A stretch of 60,298 bases of DNA from an uncultured Eubacteriales bacterium. GTDB lineage: Bacteria; Bacillota; Clostridia; Christensenellales; Aristaeellaceae. The translations under genes and the position numbers were made by a program. Location of the stretch: assembly GCA_902801765.1 (NCBI GenBank), contig CADCJO010000005.1:1-60298 (forward strand). The letters are read 5' to 3'. The notes beneath the pieces were generated by a model, which worked only from the letters and a program-made list of their open reading frames with translations, was not told the DNA's origin and did not search any database. Below, one piece after another: positions 24,379-34,043 of this stretch; the first letter of the stretch is position 1; the number at the start of each line of letters is the position of its first letter.

Positions 24379-25803
24379 TCAAACCTCGTCAAAAGTTACG
24401 TCTTCACCGTGCAGATACGCCTTCACCTTGTCCTCAATAGGATCGTACAGGTCAGGCTTGACGCCGATGTACTTGCAGGCCTCATACACGATGGGCACAA
24501 TGTCGCCGTGAATGGCTGCCACGTGATGGATGTAGGGGCCTTCCACCACCTTGGCTTCCAGGCGCTTTAAGTTGTTCACTTCCACCCATACATAGGTGCC
24601 TCTCGTCCAGGGGCCGTCGATGCCCCGGGCGTGCCCCAGCAGGATGGAATACTCGCCCTCGTCGCCGTCAAAGCGCAGCAGGCTCATGAGGCCGTGCTTG
24701 GCCTCGGCGGATACCGCGCCGTTCTCCGGGAAGGCCACGGGCACGCAGATGGTGGGCTTTTCCTTGGCGACGGAAATGGGCCAGGGGCCGCAGTGCTGCA
24801 AAAGTTCGCCGTTGTCGTTGTCGGGGTGCCGCACCGTCCAGTCGCTGAACATGACGCGCCGCTCGTTCATGCTGGCGGCTTCCGCCATGAGCTGGGAGAT
24901 AGCGCCGTGAATGTCCGTTTCGCAGACCACGGGAATCCCTTCCTCGTTCAGCAGGCTGTTGGCGGCGCAGGGCATGATGTGGATTTCATCCTGTAAGGCG
25001 TTCCAGCACTGAATGGCGATGGCGTTGCAGCCGTATTTTTCCGCCAGGGCTTTCATGGCAACCTTCAGTTCCGCCACGTTCGCCAGATAATTGTCCTCGA
25101 TTTTGCAGATCATGTTTGCCTTGCAGTAATCGACGACCTTCTGAACCTCCGTTTTTTCTTCCCGCCATTTCTTCATTTCGGCGTACAATTCAGGCAGCGG
25201 GATCGGGGCCAGTTGGATATTGAATTTTTCCAGCAGTTCCCCTTCATTGCACATGGTGGACCAGAAATCGAAGGGACGGGGGCCGATCTGCAGAATGCGC
25301 GTGTGGCGGAACACCTTCACCACGTTGCACACGGCCAGGAAATCTTTTATGCCCCGCTCAAATTCGGGGTCTTCCAGGTTGCAGTTGTTCATATAGGTGA
25401 AGGGCACCCGGAAGCGGCGCAGCACCTTGCCGGTGGCGAACAGGCCGCACTGGCTGTCCCGCAGTCTCATGCCGTTGGCATCGGGCCGCTCGTCCCGGGG
25501 CCCCCACAGCAGCACCGGCACGTTCAGGGCCTTCGCCAGCCTGGCGCACTCATATTCCGTGCCGAAATTGGCGTGTGGAATGAACAGGCCGTCCACCTTT
25601 TCCCGCTGGAATTTTTCGATGATTTTTTCCAGCCCCGCATCGTCGTAGAGCAATCCTTCTTCATTGACGTCGTCAATGTCCACAAAGTCGATGCCCAATT
25701 CCTTTAAGCGATTCGCGGTCAGCTTCCGGTATTCCACGGCGGCCGGGGCGCTGAAAATAGCCCGGCGGGTGGGGGCATAGCCCAGTTTGATATGTGCGCT
25801 CAT
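24379..25803 (-). CDS. Sugar isomerase, L-fucose/L-arabinose isomerase family
   Basis: A 474-residue metal-dependent aldose-ketose isomerase. The C-terminal half carries the metal-binding region VCETDIHGAISQ (Glu295, Asp297) and a late histidine in AAIHGDIVP, as in the FucI/AraA group. The N-terminal half (DGLFIPHANFGTEYECARLA) fits the fucose isomerase-like domain. It has no signal peptide. GH78 lies 33 bases upstream. With the transketolase and FGGY kinase downstream it would supply the ketose; apiose to apulose is the attractive reading. L-fucose or L-rhamnose released by the GH29 or GH78 enzymes are alternatives, though no matching aldolase is present. Confidence 0.8.
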   Translation of the reverse strand: MSAHIKLGYAPTRRAIFSAPAAVEYRKLTANRLKELGIDFVDIDDVNEEGLLYDDAGLEKIIEKFQREKVDGLFIPHANFGTEYECARLAKALNVPVLLWGPRDERPDANGMRLRDSQCGLFATGKVLRRFRVPFTYMNNCNLEDPEFERGIKDFLAVCNVVKVFRHTRILQIGPRPFDFWSTMCNEGELLEKFNIQLAPIPLPELYAEMKKWREEKTEVQKVVDYCKANMICKIEDNYLANVAELKVAMKALAEKYGCNAIAIQCWNALQDEIHIMPCAANSLLNEEGIPVVCETDIHGAISQLMAEAASMNERRVMFSDWTVRHPDNDNGELLQHCGPWPISVAKEKPTICVPVAFPENGAVSAEAKHGLMSLLRFDGDEGEYSILLGHARGIDGPWTRGTYVWVEVNNLKRLEAKVVEGPYIHHVAAIHGDIVPIVYEACKYIGVKPDLYDPIEDKVKAYLHGEDVTFDEV

Positions 25804-25835
25804 GGTAAGATCCTCCCTTTCTTTTTGGCCGTTGT

Positions 25836-28610
25836 TTATTCATTCAATTGATAAGTGACCGTCCATGTGCCGGAGCCGGTTTCGGCCTGCCATTGGCGCT
25901 GGCCGTTCCGGACAAATCTCAGCTCGCTTTCCGGATTTTCCGCGCCTTTTTCCAGGATGATGGACGCGGAAGCGTTCACCGGCACCCGCGCCGTTAACGT
26001 GACTTTTCCTTCGTCCCGCGTCCAATGAGAAGATACGGGGCCATATACGCTGTCGTATTCCCCCTGAACCCAGGCAAGGCCTCCGCCGGTCTGAGGCGCG
26101 ATGACGGCATGGCGGTAACCGGGCTGAGTCTCATCAATTTCCAGGCCCGCCGCCGCCCGGTACAGCCATTCGCCAATGGCTCCGTAGGCGTAATGATTGA
26201 AGGAGTTCATGTCCGGGCTCCACATGGCGCCGTCAGGCTTCAAGCCGTCCCAATGCTCCCAAATGGTGGTAGCCCCCGCCTTGACCTGATACAGCCAGGA
26301 GGGGAAATCCTCTTTCAGCAAAAGATCATAGGCTTCCTTTTTGCAGCCGTTCTGGCTGAGCGCGTGGCAGAAATAGGGCGTGCCCACAAAGCCGGTGACC
26401 AGATGACCGTTTTCTTTTTTCAGCAATCGCTTCAGCCCTTCCACCGTGCCGGGGATGCCCTTATCCGGAATCAAATGGAAGTATAGGGCCACAATGTGGG
26501 CCGTCTGGGTCTGCACGGTCATGACGCCGTTTTCGTCCAGGAAAGCGCTTTGGAACTTGTCCACAATTTTTTCATAAAGCGCCGTATATTCCCGGGCAAG
26601 CGCGTTCCTTTTCAAAGCCTTGCAGATTTTCACGAACAGGCCTGTGGAATATGCGAAATAGGCGGTGCAGGTGAGATCGTTGGGCGTCGCGCCCCAATAG
26701 CTGCCGTCCTCCGCGTCCAGGGCCACCCAATCGCCGAACTGCAGCTTATAATTCCAGATATAGTCCTTGGCGTGGTCCCGCATGAAATCGATCCAGGCCT
26801 TCATGCTGTCAAACTGATCTTTCAGGATTTGGGTGTCCCCGTAGGTCAGATACAGTGTCCAGGGCAGAATCACCGCCACGTCCGCCCAGGCCGCGGCGGA
26901 ATGGATGCCCTGGCTGAGCAGCCAGTCCTGCGTGGCGGGGAAGTATTGCAATTGGTTGGGCACCATATGGGGCACGCCGCCTCCGGCTTTTTGCTGATCG
27001 ATGGCCACGTCCCGCAGCCATTTGCGGTAGAAAGCGTAGGTATTGCGCAGGAAAGAGGCGGTGCGGCAGAAAATCTGAGCGTCTCCCGTCCAGCCCATGC
27101 GCTCGTCCCGCTGGGGGCAGTCCGTGGGAATGTCCAGGAAATTGCCCCGCAGGCTCCATTCGATGTTGCTTTCCAATTGATTGAGCAGGGGATTGGAACA
27201 GGCAAAACGCCCGGTTTTCGCCATCTGGGAATGAATGACGCAGGCGGCAAAATTCTCTTTTTTGATTTCCTCCGGCCATTCCTGGATCAAAGCGTAGCGG
27301 AAGCCCTGGAAGGAAAAGCGTTCATCATAGGTGATCGGCTGATCATCGCGGCAGATATACCGGATTTCCGCCAGCGCTCCCCGCAGATTGTCAAAGTACG
27401 CGTTGCCTGCCGTGTCCAGCGTTTCAAAGCAGCGAAGATGCGCCAGGGCCCCCGCCCTGCCCCGCACAGTAAAGCGCACGTGACCCGTCAGGTTCTGGCC
27501 GAAGTCCAGCACGGTTTCTCCCTTGGGGGTTTTCAGAATTTCCCGCACCGGCAGTTCACACAGGATTTTCGGCCGGGAAGCGGCCTGCGGCGTAAGGATG
27601 CCCAGGGGCACGCTGACGGTATCCACGGGCCGCCACAGAATGTCTTTCGGGCGGTATTCCTGGGCGAAGCGGCGCTGGGCAGCCTTTTCCTCGTCGGTGT
27701 AGCTTTCTTTCAGGCGATTCAGCAAAGGGGGAGCAGGCTGCTCGTTCCGCGCTCCGCCCCTTTGCGGCGCAAAGCCCGGCGCGTTCCAGCCAGGCTGCTC
27801 CAGCCGGGCGTCGTACCGTTCGCCGTCATAAATCTCGGAGAAGATCACGGGCGACGCGCAGCCCAGCCAGCTTTCATCCGTGACGACGGTTTCCTCCGTT
27901 CCGTCCTGATAGCGAATAGTCAATTGGGCCATCAGCGCGGTGCGGTTCCCATAGGTGCAGCGCTCGTGCACAAAGCCCATCATGCCCTTGTACCAGCCCG
28001 CGCCTACATGGGCTCCCAGCACGTTTTCACCCTGCCGGAGAAGCCTGGTCGCTTCCCAGGTCTGGTAGCACAGATGCTCGTGATAGCTGGTCCAGCCGGG
28101 CAGGAACTGTTCTTCGTTTACCTGTTCGCCGTTTATATAGACGTGGTACAGGCCCAGCGCGGTGGCGCACACATACGCTTCCTTCACGGGCTTTTCCATG
28201 CGCCAGCTTTTACGCAGATAGGTGCCTTTGGAATTGACCCAGTCGTTTTCTGTTTCTGCGGTAATGAATTTACCTTTCCAGTGCCCGCCTGCCATCCCGG
28301 TGATAAAGGAAGCTGTTGCCCAGTCGCTTTCTTCCGTTCCCGCCCATACCTTTGCCCGGATAAAATAATACCGGCAGGGCAGCAGGGAAACATCCGGCAG
28401 CGGCACGGAACGGGATTCGTCGCTCTCTACCCTTTTGCTGTCGTACAGGGGATGTTCAAAAGTTTCCGTTTCAGCAAGCTGCCATTGATAGGCGCTTTGC
28501 CGCACGTTCCGCCCGTCGCTTTCCAGCGCCCAGCCAAGCTGCGGCATTTCCTCCGCCCCCAGGAGCGGCTGATCCTGGTAATCCAGCAGGATTTTTTGAA
28601 TGGCAATCAC
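25836..28610 (-). CDS. GH78 alpha-L-rhamnosidase
   Basis: A 924-residue inverting exo-rhamnosidase with the full family layout: N-terminal beta domains, a carbohydrate-binding sandwich (AYVCATALGLYHVYINGEQV region, residues 145-165) and an (alpha/alpha)6 barrel. The acidic signature DCPQRDERMGWTGDA (residues 497-511, with Asp502, Glu503 and Asp510) and the general base Glu785 in TTIWEHWDGL are intact. No signal peptide, so it works inside the cell. Its ATG overlaps the GH42 stop as ATGA. Rhamnose removal from rhamnogalacturonan or flavonoid-like glycosides is expected. Confidence 0.95.
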   Translation of the reverse strand: MIAIQKILLDYQDQPLLGAEEMPQLGWALESDGRNVRQSAYQWQLAETETFEHPLYDSKRVESDESRSVPLPDVSLLPCRYYFIRAKVWAGTEESDWATASFITGMAGGHWKGKFITAETENDWVNSKGTYLRKSWRMEKPVKEAYVCATALGLYHVYINGEQVNEEQFLPGWTSYHEHLCYQTWEATRLLRQGENVLGAHVGAGWYKGMMGFVHERCTYGNRTALMAQLTIRYQDGTEETVVTDESWLGCASPVIFSEIYDGERYDARLEQPGWNAPGFAPQRGGARNEQPAPPLLNRLKESYTDEEKAAQRRFAQEYRPKDILWRPVDTVSVPLGILTPQAASRPKILCELPVREILKTPKGETVLDFGQNLTGHVRFTVRGRAGALAHLRCFETLDTAGNAYFDNLRGALAEIRYICRDDQPITYDERFSFQGFRYALIQEWPEEIKKENFAACVIHSQMAKTGRFACSNPLLNQLESNIEWSLRGNFLDIPTDCPQRDERMGWTGDAQIFCRTASFLRNTYAFYRKWLRDVAIDQQKAGGGVPHMVPNQLQYFPATQDWLLSQGIHSAAAWADVAVILPWTLYLTYGDTQILKDQFDSMKAWIDFMRDHAKDYIWNYKLQFGDWVALDAEDGSYWGATPNDLTCTAYFAYSTGLFVKICKALKRNALAREYTALYEKIVDKFQSAFLDENGVMTVQTQTAHIVALYFHLIPDKGIPGTVEGLKRLLKKENGHLVTGFVGTPYFCHALSQNGCKKEAYDLLLKEDFPSWLYQVKAGATTIWEHWDGLKPDGAMWSPDMNSFNHYAYGAIGEWLYRAAAGLEIDETQPGYRHAVIAPQTGGGLAWVQGEYDSVYGPVSSHWTRDEGKVTLTARVPVNASASIILEKGAENPESELRFVRNGQRQWQAETGSGTWTVTYQLNE

Positions 28611-30643
28611 GGCAGTTCACCCCCGTCCTTGTCCAGCCTGAGAATCCACACGTCCCGACCCCGGATGGTTTGCCTCCCGGATACGCATTCATCCGTGATC
28701 CGGTTCGTCAGTTCCGCTTTGCCGAAGTCCACCTGGGCGTCTTCGGCGTTATGGTTGATCACAAATACTGTGGTTCCCTTTTCGCCCGTTCGGCGGGTGA
28801 TTTCGATGCCGGGATCGGCGGAGAATAGCCCATTCAGCCCTGTATCGGCGCAGATCGCATGCAGCAGATCCGCAAGGAAAGCATCCTCCGGCTGGGTGCC
28901 GATATAATAGGCCGTCCCTTTGCCAAAATGATTTTTGGCCGCGCAGGGCATTCCCGCATAGAAATCGCTTTCATAATGCGCCAGCGGCTGTGCGGAGCGG
29001 CAATGCAGCAAATCGCAAAGGAAGGTGCATTCGTAGCGTTCCCGGGGGAAACCCGCGCTTCCTTCCATCACCATCCGGTTGTGTTCATCCGGCCGCAGAG
29101 CATCCGTTTCCTCCACCCAGACGCCCAGCACGTCCCGCAGCTTGCCGGGGTATTCCCCGAACACGCACCGGTCGTTTTCATCCGCCAGGCCGCTCATGAC
29201 GGTGGCGATCAGCGTGCCGCCATTTTTTACATATTCGGTCAGGCGTTCCGCGACCCCGGGCTTTGTCATGTACAGCATGGGCGCCACCACCAGGGAGTAA
29301 CCGGCATAATCCGTATCGGCGGCGGGGTTCACAATATCCACCGGGATGTTTTGATCGTGAAGGGGCTTGTAATACCGGGCCAGGGTTTTCAGATAATCCA
29401 TGTCCTTGCTGGGGCCGCTGGCAAGCTCAAGGGCCCACCAGTTGTTCCAATCCATGAGCATAGCCGCCTTCGCCGGGGTGCGGGCCCGGAGGAAGGAATC
29501 GCCCAGCGCTTTCAGCTCATGACCTAACTTTTCCGCCTCCCGGAACACCCGGGTGTTTTCGTGCCCCGCGTGGCTGATGATGGCCCCGTGGAATTTTTCC
29601 TGCCCGGCCACGGATTGGCGCATCTGGAAAAACAAGCAGGTGTCCGCCCCGTGGGCCATGGCCTGGTAGGACAAAAGGCGCACTTCCCCGGGCCGCTTTA
29701 ATTTATTGTAGGGCTGCCAGTTCTGCTGGTTGGGAGACTGCTCGGTGAGCACGAAGGATTGCCCGCCCTTGAGTCCCCGCATAATATCATGCTTCATGGC
29801 GACGAAATGGGGCGGGTCCTGGGGCCAGGGGTAATTGTCCCAGCCCACCACGTCCATTTCTTTGGTGAAGGTGAACTGGTCCAGCTTCTTGATAAAGCCG
29901 CTCATGTTGGTCAGGATGGGAATATCGGGGTTGTAGCTTTTCAGCACGTCGTATTCATTGCGGAAGCATGCGGCAGTGGAATCCGTCAGAAAACGCATGT
30001 AATCCAATTGAATGGCGGGATTGAAGCGGTAATCGTCGTTCAGCTCCGTGGGCAGGGTCACTTCCTCAAAGGAATATACCGTGCGCCCCCAGAAGGAAGT
30101 ATGCCACCGTTCGTTCAGTCCTTCCACGCTGCCGTAGCGCCTGCGCAGCCACAGCCGGAATTTGGCCTGGCAGTTGGGGCAGTAGCAGCTTGTTCCGTAT
30201 TCGTTGCTCACGTGCCACATGGCCAGGGCGGGGTGATGGGCATAGCGCTTCCCAAATTCATGGGCGATGGCGGCGGCCCGCTCCCGGTATTTCAGGCTGT
30301 TTACGCAGAAAAACACCCGCATCCCGTGGGTACGCTTTCTGCCCTGAATATCCACCGGCAGCACCTCGGGATACCGGGTGGACAGCCAGGCAGGCTGAGC
30401 GGTGGTGGGAGTAGCCAGGCAGACATAAATGCCGTTTGCCCAGATCGTGTCGATGATTTTGTCAAGCCAATCAAAATTGTACACGCCCTCGTCCGGCTCC
30501 AGCTTGGCCCAGGAAAATACCGGCAATGTCAGCAGATTGATGCCCGCCTTTTTAAACAGGCGCATATCCTCCCGCAATGTTTGTTCATCCCATTGGTCGG
30601 GGTTGTAGTCCCCGCCGTAATAGATCCGGTCCGCCTGCTTCAT
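28607..30643 (-). CDS. GH42 beta-galactosidase
   Basis: A 678-residue retaining beta-galactosidase. Catalytic acid Glu148 lies in WHVSNEYG and the nucleophile Glu301 in FVLTEQSPNQQNW. The zinc cluster typical of the family is complete (Cys113, Cys153, Cys155, Cys158). A trimerisation and C-terminal beta domain follow. It is cytoplasmic and translationally coupled to GH78. The LacI-type regulator ends up upstream with a 15-bp gap, so regulator and enzymes share a transcript. Galactan or arabinogalactan side-chain fragments are likely substrates; some members act on beta-L-arabinopyranose. Confidence 0.95.
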   Translation of the reverse strand: MKQADRIYYGGDYNPDQWDEQTLREDMRLFKKAGINLLTLPVFSWAKLEPDEGVYNFDWLDKIIDTIWANGIYVCLATPTTAQPAWLSTRYPEVLPVDIQGRKRTHGMRVFFCVNSLKYRERAAAIAHEFGKRYAHHPALAMWHVSNEYGTSCYCPNCQAKFRLWLRRRYGSVEGLNERWHTSFWGRTVYSFEEVTLPTELNDDYRFNPAIQLDYMRFLTDSTAACFRNEYDVLKSYNPDIPILTNMSGFIKKLDQFTFTKEMDVVGWDNYPWPQDPPHFVAMKHDIMRGLKGGQSFVLTEQSPNQQNWQPYNKLKRPGEVRLLSYQAMAHGADTCLFFQMRQSVAGQEKFHGAIISHAGHENTRVFREAEKLGHELKALGDSFLRARTPAKAAMLMDWNNWWALELASGPSKDMDYLKTLARYYKPLHDQNIPVDIVNPAADTDYAGYSLVVAPMLYMTKPGVAERLTEYVKNGGTLIATVMSGLADENDRCVFGEYPGKLRDVLGVWVEETDALRPDEHNRMVMEGSAGFPRERYECTFLCDLLHCRSAQPLAHYESDFYAGMPCAAKNHFGKGTAYYIGTQPEDAFLADLLHAICADTGLNGLFSADPGIEITRRTGEKGTTVFVINHNAEDAQVDFGKAELTNRITDECVSGRQTIRGRDVWILRLDKDGGELP

Positions 30644-30658
30644 GGCATTTTCCCCCGT

Positions 30659-31672
30659 TTATCTCGTTTTCACGCTGTCCCGCATCACCAGTTCCACGCC
30701 CACTTCGGTTTTGATAAAGCAGGCGCTTTGCTTTTCCGGCAGGGCAAAGAGGGTGTGCACCACGGTTTGCCCCAGCTCCTGCCGGAATACATGCACGGTG
30801 CTTAATTGGGGCGTGCAGGCCAGGCAGATGGAGGTATCGTCCATGCCGATGATGGACACGTCCTCCGGCACCTGGTAGCCCGCCTCCCGGATGGCCCGCA
30901 TACAGCCGATGGCCATAATGTCGTTGCCGGCAAAGAAGGCTTCCGGCAGGCGCTTCCCCGCCTGGAGCAGGGCTTTCATATCCTCATAAGCGCCGTTCAT
31001 GGTGGGCCGCACCGGCCAGATTTTCTCGTTCTCCAGGGAAAGGCCGTACTTGTTCAGGCCCTCCGTTAATCCCCGCTGCCGATCCGTCATATTATTGAAA
31101 CCGATGCTGCTGGTAATGTGCTGAATGTCCCGGTGTCCGGCGGCGTACAGCGCTTTGGCGGCCAGGTACCCCGCCTGCCAGTTGTTCATCACCACGGAAT
31201 GCACCTTCTGCAGCCGGAACAGATTATCCAGCACCACCATAGGCGAACGGAAATCGGAGAACTGCTTCAGCTCTTCTTCGTTCATTTCCGTCCCCAGCAA
31301 TATGATACCGGCGCATTCCTCGCTGCGGAAGGCGTTGATTTGATTGACATAATCCGCGTCCTTCTTGGCGCTTACATGGCTGATGAGCAGCTCCAGCTCC
31401 ATACGATGGCACTCCAGCTGAATGCTTTCGATCAGCTCGGAAAAAAACTGGGTGTCCATCACCACCATGCCGTGGGAACGGAAAATAATCAGGCGGACGT
31501 GGCGGCTGGCTTTCGTGCTTTCCCGGCTCAGCTGATACCCCATTTCCTGAGCAATGGATAAAATATGTTCCTGCACCGCTTTGCTGACGCCCGCCCTTCC
31601 GTTCAGCGCGTTACTGACCGTGGCGGGAGAAACGTTGGCGCGTTTGGCAATATCTCTAAGGGTATACTTCAT
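30659..31672 (-). CDS. LacI-family transcriptional regulator
   Basis: A 337-residue repressor with an N-terminal helix-turn-helix and hinge (YTLRDIAKRANVSPATVSNALNGR) and a periplasmic-binding-protein-like sensor domain (VHSVVMNNWQAGYLAAKAL, IIGMDDTSICLACTPQLSTV). The start is ATG 31672, an MKYTLRD opening typical for the family. It is the first gene of the 31.7-16.1 kb operon and is expressed from a consensus promoter just upstream. It likely senses a sugar from the imported glycan and controls this operon, perhaps also the neighbouring ones. Confidence 0.92.
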   Translation of the reverse strand: MKYTLRDIAKRANVSPATVSNALNGRAGVSKAVQEHILSIAQEMGYQLSRESTKASRHVRLIIFRSHGMVVMDTQFFSELIESIQLECHRMELELLISHVSAKKDADYVNQINAFRSEECAGIILLGTEMNEEELKQFSDFRSPMVVLDNLFRLQKVHSVVMNNWQAGYLAAKALYAAGHRDIQHITSSIGFNNMTDRQRGLTEGLNKYGLSLENEKIWPVRPTMNGAYEDMKALLQAGKRLPEAFFAGNDIMAIGCMRAIREAGYQVPEDVSIIGMDDTSICLACTPQLSTVHVFRQELGQTVVHTLFALPEKQSACFIKTEVGVELVMRDSVKTR

Positions 31673-31712
31673 AGGAAAAGCCCCTCTCATCTTGGTTCTT
31701 GCTTTCCTCTAC

Positions 31713-31741
31713 ATTATACAAAAGAAATAAACAAACGTCAA
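31713..31741 (-). promoter_or_regulatory. Consensus promoter of the LacI-led operon
   Basis: Minus-strand TTGACG (31741-31736) and TATAAT (31718-31713) are 17 bases apart, with the transcript expected to start near 31706. The promoter sits only 8 bases past the GH2 stop, so upstream transcripts probably run into it. ACAAACGTCAATTG across the -35 is a possible LacI-type site with a central CG. Confidence 0.88.
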
Positions 31742-31748
31742 TTGGAAA

Positions 31749-34037
31749 CTAAATATTTATAAAAAATTTTGTTGAATTTTCTTTTCGCAGCCCGTCTGCC
31801 CAAGCGGCTACAAGGGGTGGTTCATCCGAAAATTGAACAACCGCGGTGGCTTGGCCGTGGTAAGCCCGGGCATTTTCCTGCTGAAAGCCCTCCCCCGAAG
31901 CGGGATTGGCGCTGCCGACGGCCAGAATCTTGCCGCCCTCGCAGGAAAAATGGATTTCCCGGCTGTCGAAATAGCAGGGATTCCCCTCCGCGTCGGCAAT
32001 CTGTGCGGTCACCCAGGCCAGGCTTCCCATCCGGGAGGAAGATAATTGAATTTGAGCCGCGGAACCCGGAGTGCGTAGGGAAGCGATGTGTCCCGAAGCG
32101 TCCACCGCCTTTAAGGCGCCGGGGGTATACGTCAGGTCAAAGGAAGCGACACATTCCTGACAGGACGCCGTTCCCATTTCCTTCCCGTTCAGGAACAGGG
32201 TAACGCTTTGCGCAGCGCTGTACACATCCACCTGCACGGGCTTTCCCTCGAATCCGGGATAATCCCAGGCGGGATGCCTTTCGGGCCAGGCCCAGTAGGA
32301 CACGTCGCCGTCCTCATGGTAATGTTCGGGATGCTGCACGGCGATATAAGGACGCTCCAGCGTACCCCACACCGCTTTTCGATAATACCCCGCCGGGGTG
32401 ACAAAGCCGCACAGGTCCATATCTCCGCAGTTGGCCTGGCGCCATGGCCATTTTTCAAAGAAGCCTTCCCCGTCTCCGGGTTGACGCCACACATGGCCGA
32501 TGCCCGCCTCGCCCAGATAGTCCATGGCCGCCCAGGCAAAGTCCCCGATGACACGGGGCAGGGCCAGCGTTTTTTGCCAGCATTCCAGCGCTTCCTTCGC
32601 CACGCTTTCCGTGCCGCAGATAAAGCGATGCGGATGATCCTCCAAATCCTTTTCGTACCGCCGGGACAGATAATTGTAGCCTGCCACATCCAGCGGAGCC
32701 AGGTATTTTTCGCTCAGGACGCCAAAATAATCAATGCTGTCCGGGTCGTCCGCCTGCACGTTGGCCGCCAGCATGTCCAGCCGCCGCCTGCCGATATTGT
32801 TCAGGGCAGCCGTGACCAGGCGGGTATCATCCCTTTCCCGCACAAAGCGGCACATTTCTTCGCACAGGGCGAAGCCGTTTCCCGAACCATCCCGTTCGGG
32901 AATTTCATTCCCGATGCTCCACAGGATCACGGAAGGATGATTCCAGTCCCTTTGAAGCATCCTTTCCAAATCCTGCCGCCAGCAATTCTGAAAATGGAGA
33001 TGATAATCATAGGGATTTTTGCCGATGTTCCAAATATCGGTAAACTCATCCATCACCAGCAAACCTGATGCGTCGCAGGCATCCAGAAACGCGGGGGCGG
33101 GGGGATTGTGGGCGCAGCGCACCGCGTTAAAGCCCTGCTCCTTGAGACGGGCTGCCTTGATATACTCGGCGTCCTTCAGGCTCACCGCACCCAGCAGGCC
33201 GTTATCGTGATGCACGCAGCCGCCCCGGAGCTTGATGGGCTGCCCGTTGAGCAAAAGGCCTCTGCCGGTATCCAACTTGACTTCCCGGAAGCCCACGGAA
33301 ACAGAGGCTGCATCCACCGTTTCCCCGCTGGAGCGCAGCTCCGCCGTCAATTGGTACAGCGTTGGCGCATCCGGCGTCCAGGCCCGGATATTTTCAAGCG
33401 CCGCCTCTGCGGAAACGCTTTGGGTCCTCACCGGTTCTTCCGCCTGGTATACGCTGTTTCCCGCATCATCCTGTAAGGTTAGAAGCAGCGTGTGCTTTGA
33501 GCTGACAGCTTCCGCGGACACGGGAACCATGACGCTCAGGCGCCATGCGTTATCTGCCTGACGCGTCTGCACGCGCAGCCCCCGAGGTTCAACGCAGGCC
33601 CTGGGGCTTTCCAGCAGCCAGACCGGGCGGCAAATGCCCGTGCCCACATACCATCGGGAATTGGGCAAGGCGTCGCCGTGCACGTTCACCCGGATTTTTT
33701 GCGTCCCCAGGCGAAGATGAGGCGTCATATCCGCCAGGAAGGACACATAGCCGTAGGGCTGACGGGCGAGCAGGGTATCATCCAGATACACCTCTGCATT
33801 GGGCAGCACGCCTTCAAATTCCAGCATGAGCCGCCGGGAAAGCATGTCCTCAGTTATCTGGATTTCTTTGTCGTAGATGATGTTTGCCCCCTGAAACCAG
33901 CCGCCGGCGCTGCCCGCTTTGCTGTCCGGAGTACGGGGCAGATGCTGGCTGTAATCATGGGGCAGCGCGACAGGCGCATCCCCCGGAACACCCCAGACGC
34001 GGTACGTCCAGCCCTGGCAAAAATCCGTGCGCTTCAT
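31749..34037 (-). CDS. GH2 family glycoside hydrolase
   Basis: A 762-residue retaining hydrolase with the GH2 layout: jelly-roll sugar-binding domain (VGTGICRPVWL near residue 131), immunoglobulin-like domain, then TIM barrel. Acid/base Glu378 lies in WSIGNEIPE and the nucleophile Glu477 in ICGTES. A C-terminal domain with VDASGHIASLRT follows. Family activities include beta-galactosidase, beta-glucuronidase, beta-mannosidase and alpha-L-arabinopyranosidase-like; the barrel does not settle which. Cytoplasmic. It is the last gene of importer operon 2, 6 bases after GH29. RBS AAGGAG before ATG 34037. Confidence 0.92.
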   Translation of the reverse strand: MKRTDFCQGWTYRVWGVPGDAPVALPHDYSQHLPRTPDSKAGSAGGWFQGANIIYDKEIQITEDMLSRRLMLEFEGVLPNAEVYLDDTLLARQPYGYVSFLADMTPHLRLGTQKIRVNVHGDALPNSRWYVGTGICRPVWLLESPRACVEPRGLRVQTRQADNAWRLSVMVPVSAEAVSSKHTLLLTLQDDAGNSVYQAEEPVRTQSVSAEAALENIRAWTPDAPTLYQLTAELRSSGETVDAASVSVGFREVKLDTGRGLLLNGQPIKLRGGCVHHDNGLLGAVSLKDAEYIKAARLKEQGFNAVRCAHNPPAPAFLDACDASGLLVMDEFTDIWNIGKNPYDYHLHFQNCWRQDLERMLQRDWNHPSVILWSIGNEIPERDGSGNGFALCEEMCRFVRERDDTRLVTAALNNIGRRRLDMLAANVQADDPDSIDYFGVLSEKYLAPLDVAGYNYLSRRYEKDLEDHPHRFICGTESVAKEALECWQKTLALPRVIGDFAWAAMDYLGEAGIGHVWRQPGDGEGFFEKWPWRQANCGDMDLCGFVTPAGYYRKAVWGTLERPYIAVQHPEHYHEDGDVSYWAWPERHPAWDYPGFEGKPVQVDVYSAAQSVTLFLNGKEMGTASCQECVASFDLTYTPGALKAVDASGHIASLRTPGSAAQIQLSSSRMGSLAWVTAQIADAEGNPCYFDSREIHFSCEGGKILAVGSANPASGEGFQQENARAYHGQATAVVQFSDEPPLVAAWADGLRKENSTKFFINI

Positions 34038-34043
34038 GGAAAA

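Noticed and set aside
24254-24382. N-terminal extension of the transketolase N subunit
   Set aside because: The extra residues are a translation of the palindromic repeat; the same peptide-like string appears ahead of the XRE and GT2 genes for the same reason.
26496-28907. An 803-codon plus-strand frame opposite GH78
   Set aside because: No motif or RBS, and low-complexity composition typical of reverse frames in this genome; GH78 catalytic residues are intact on the minus strand.
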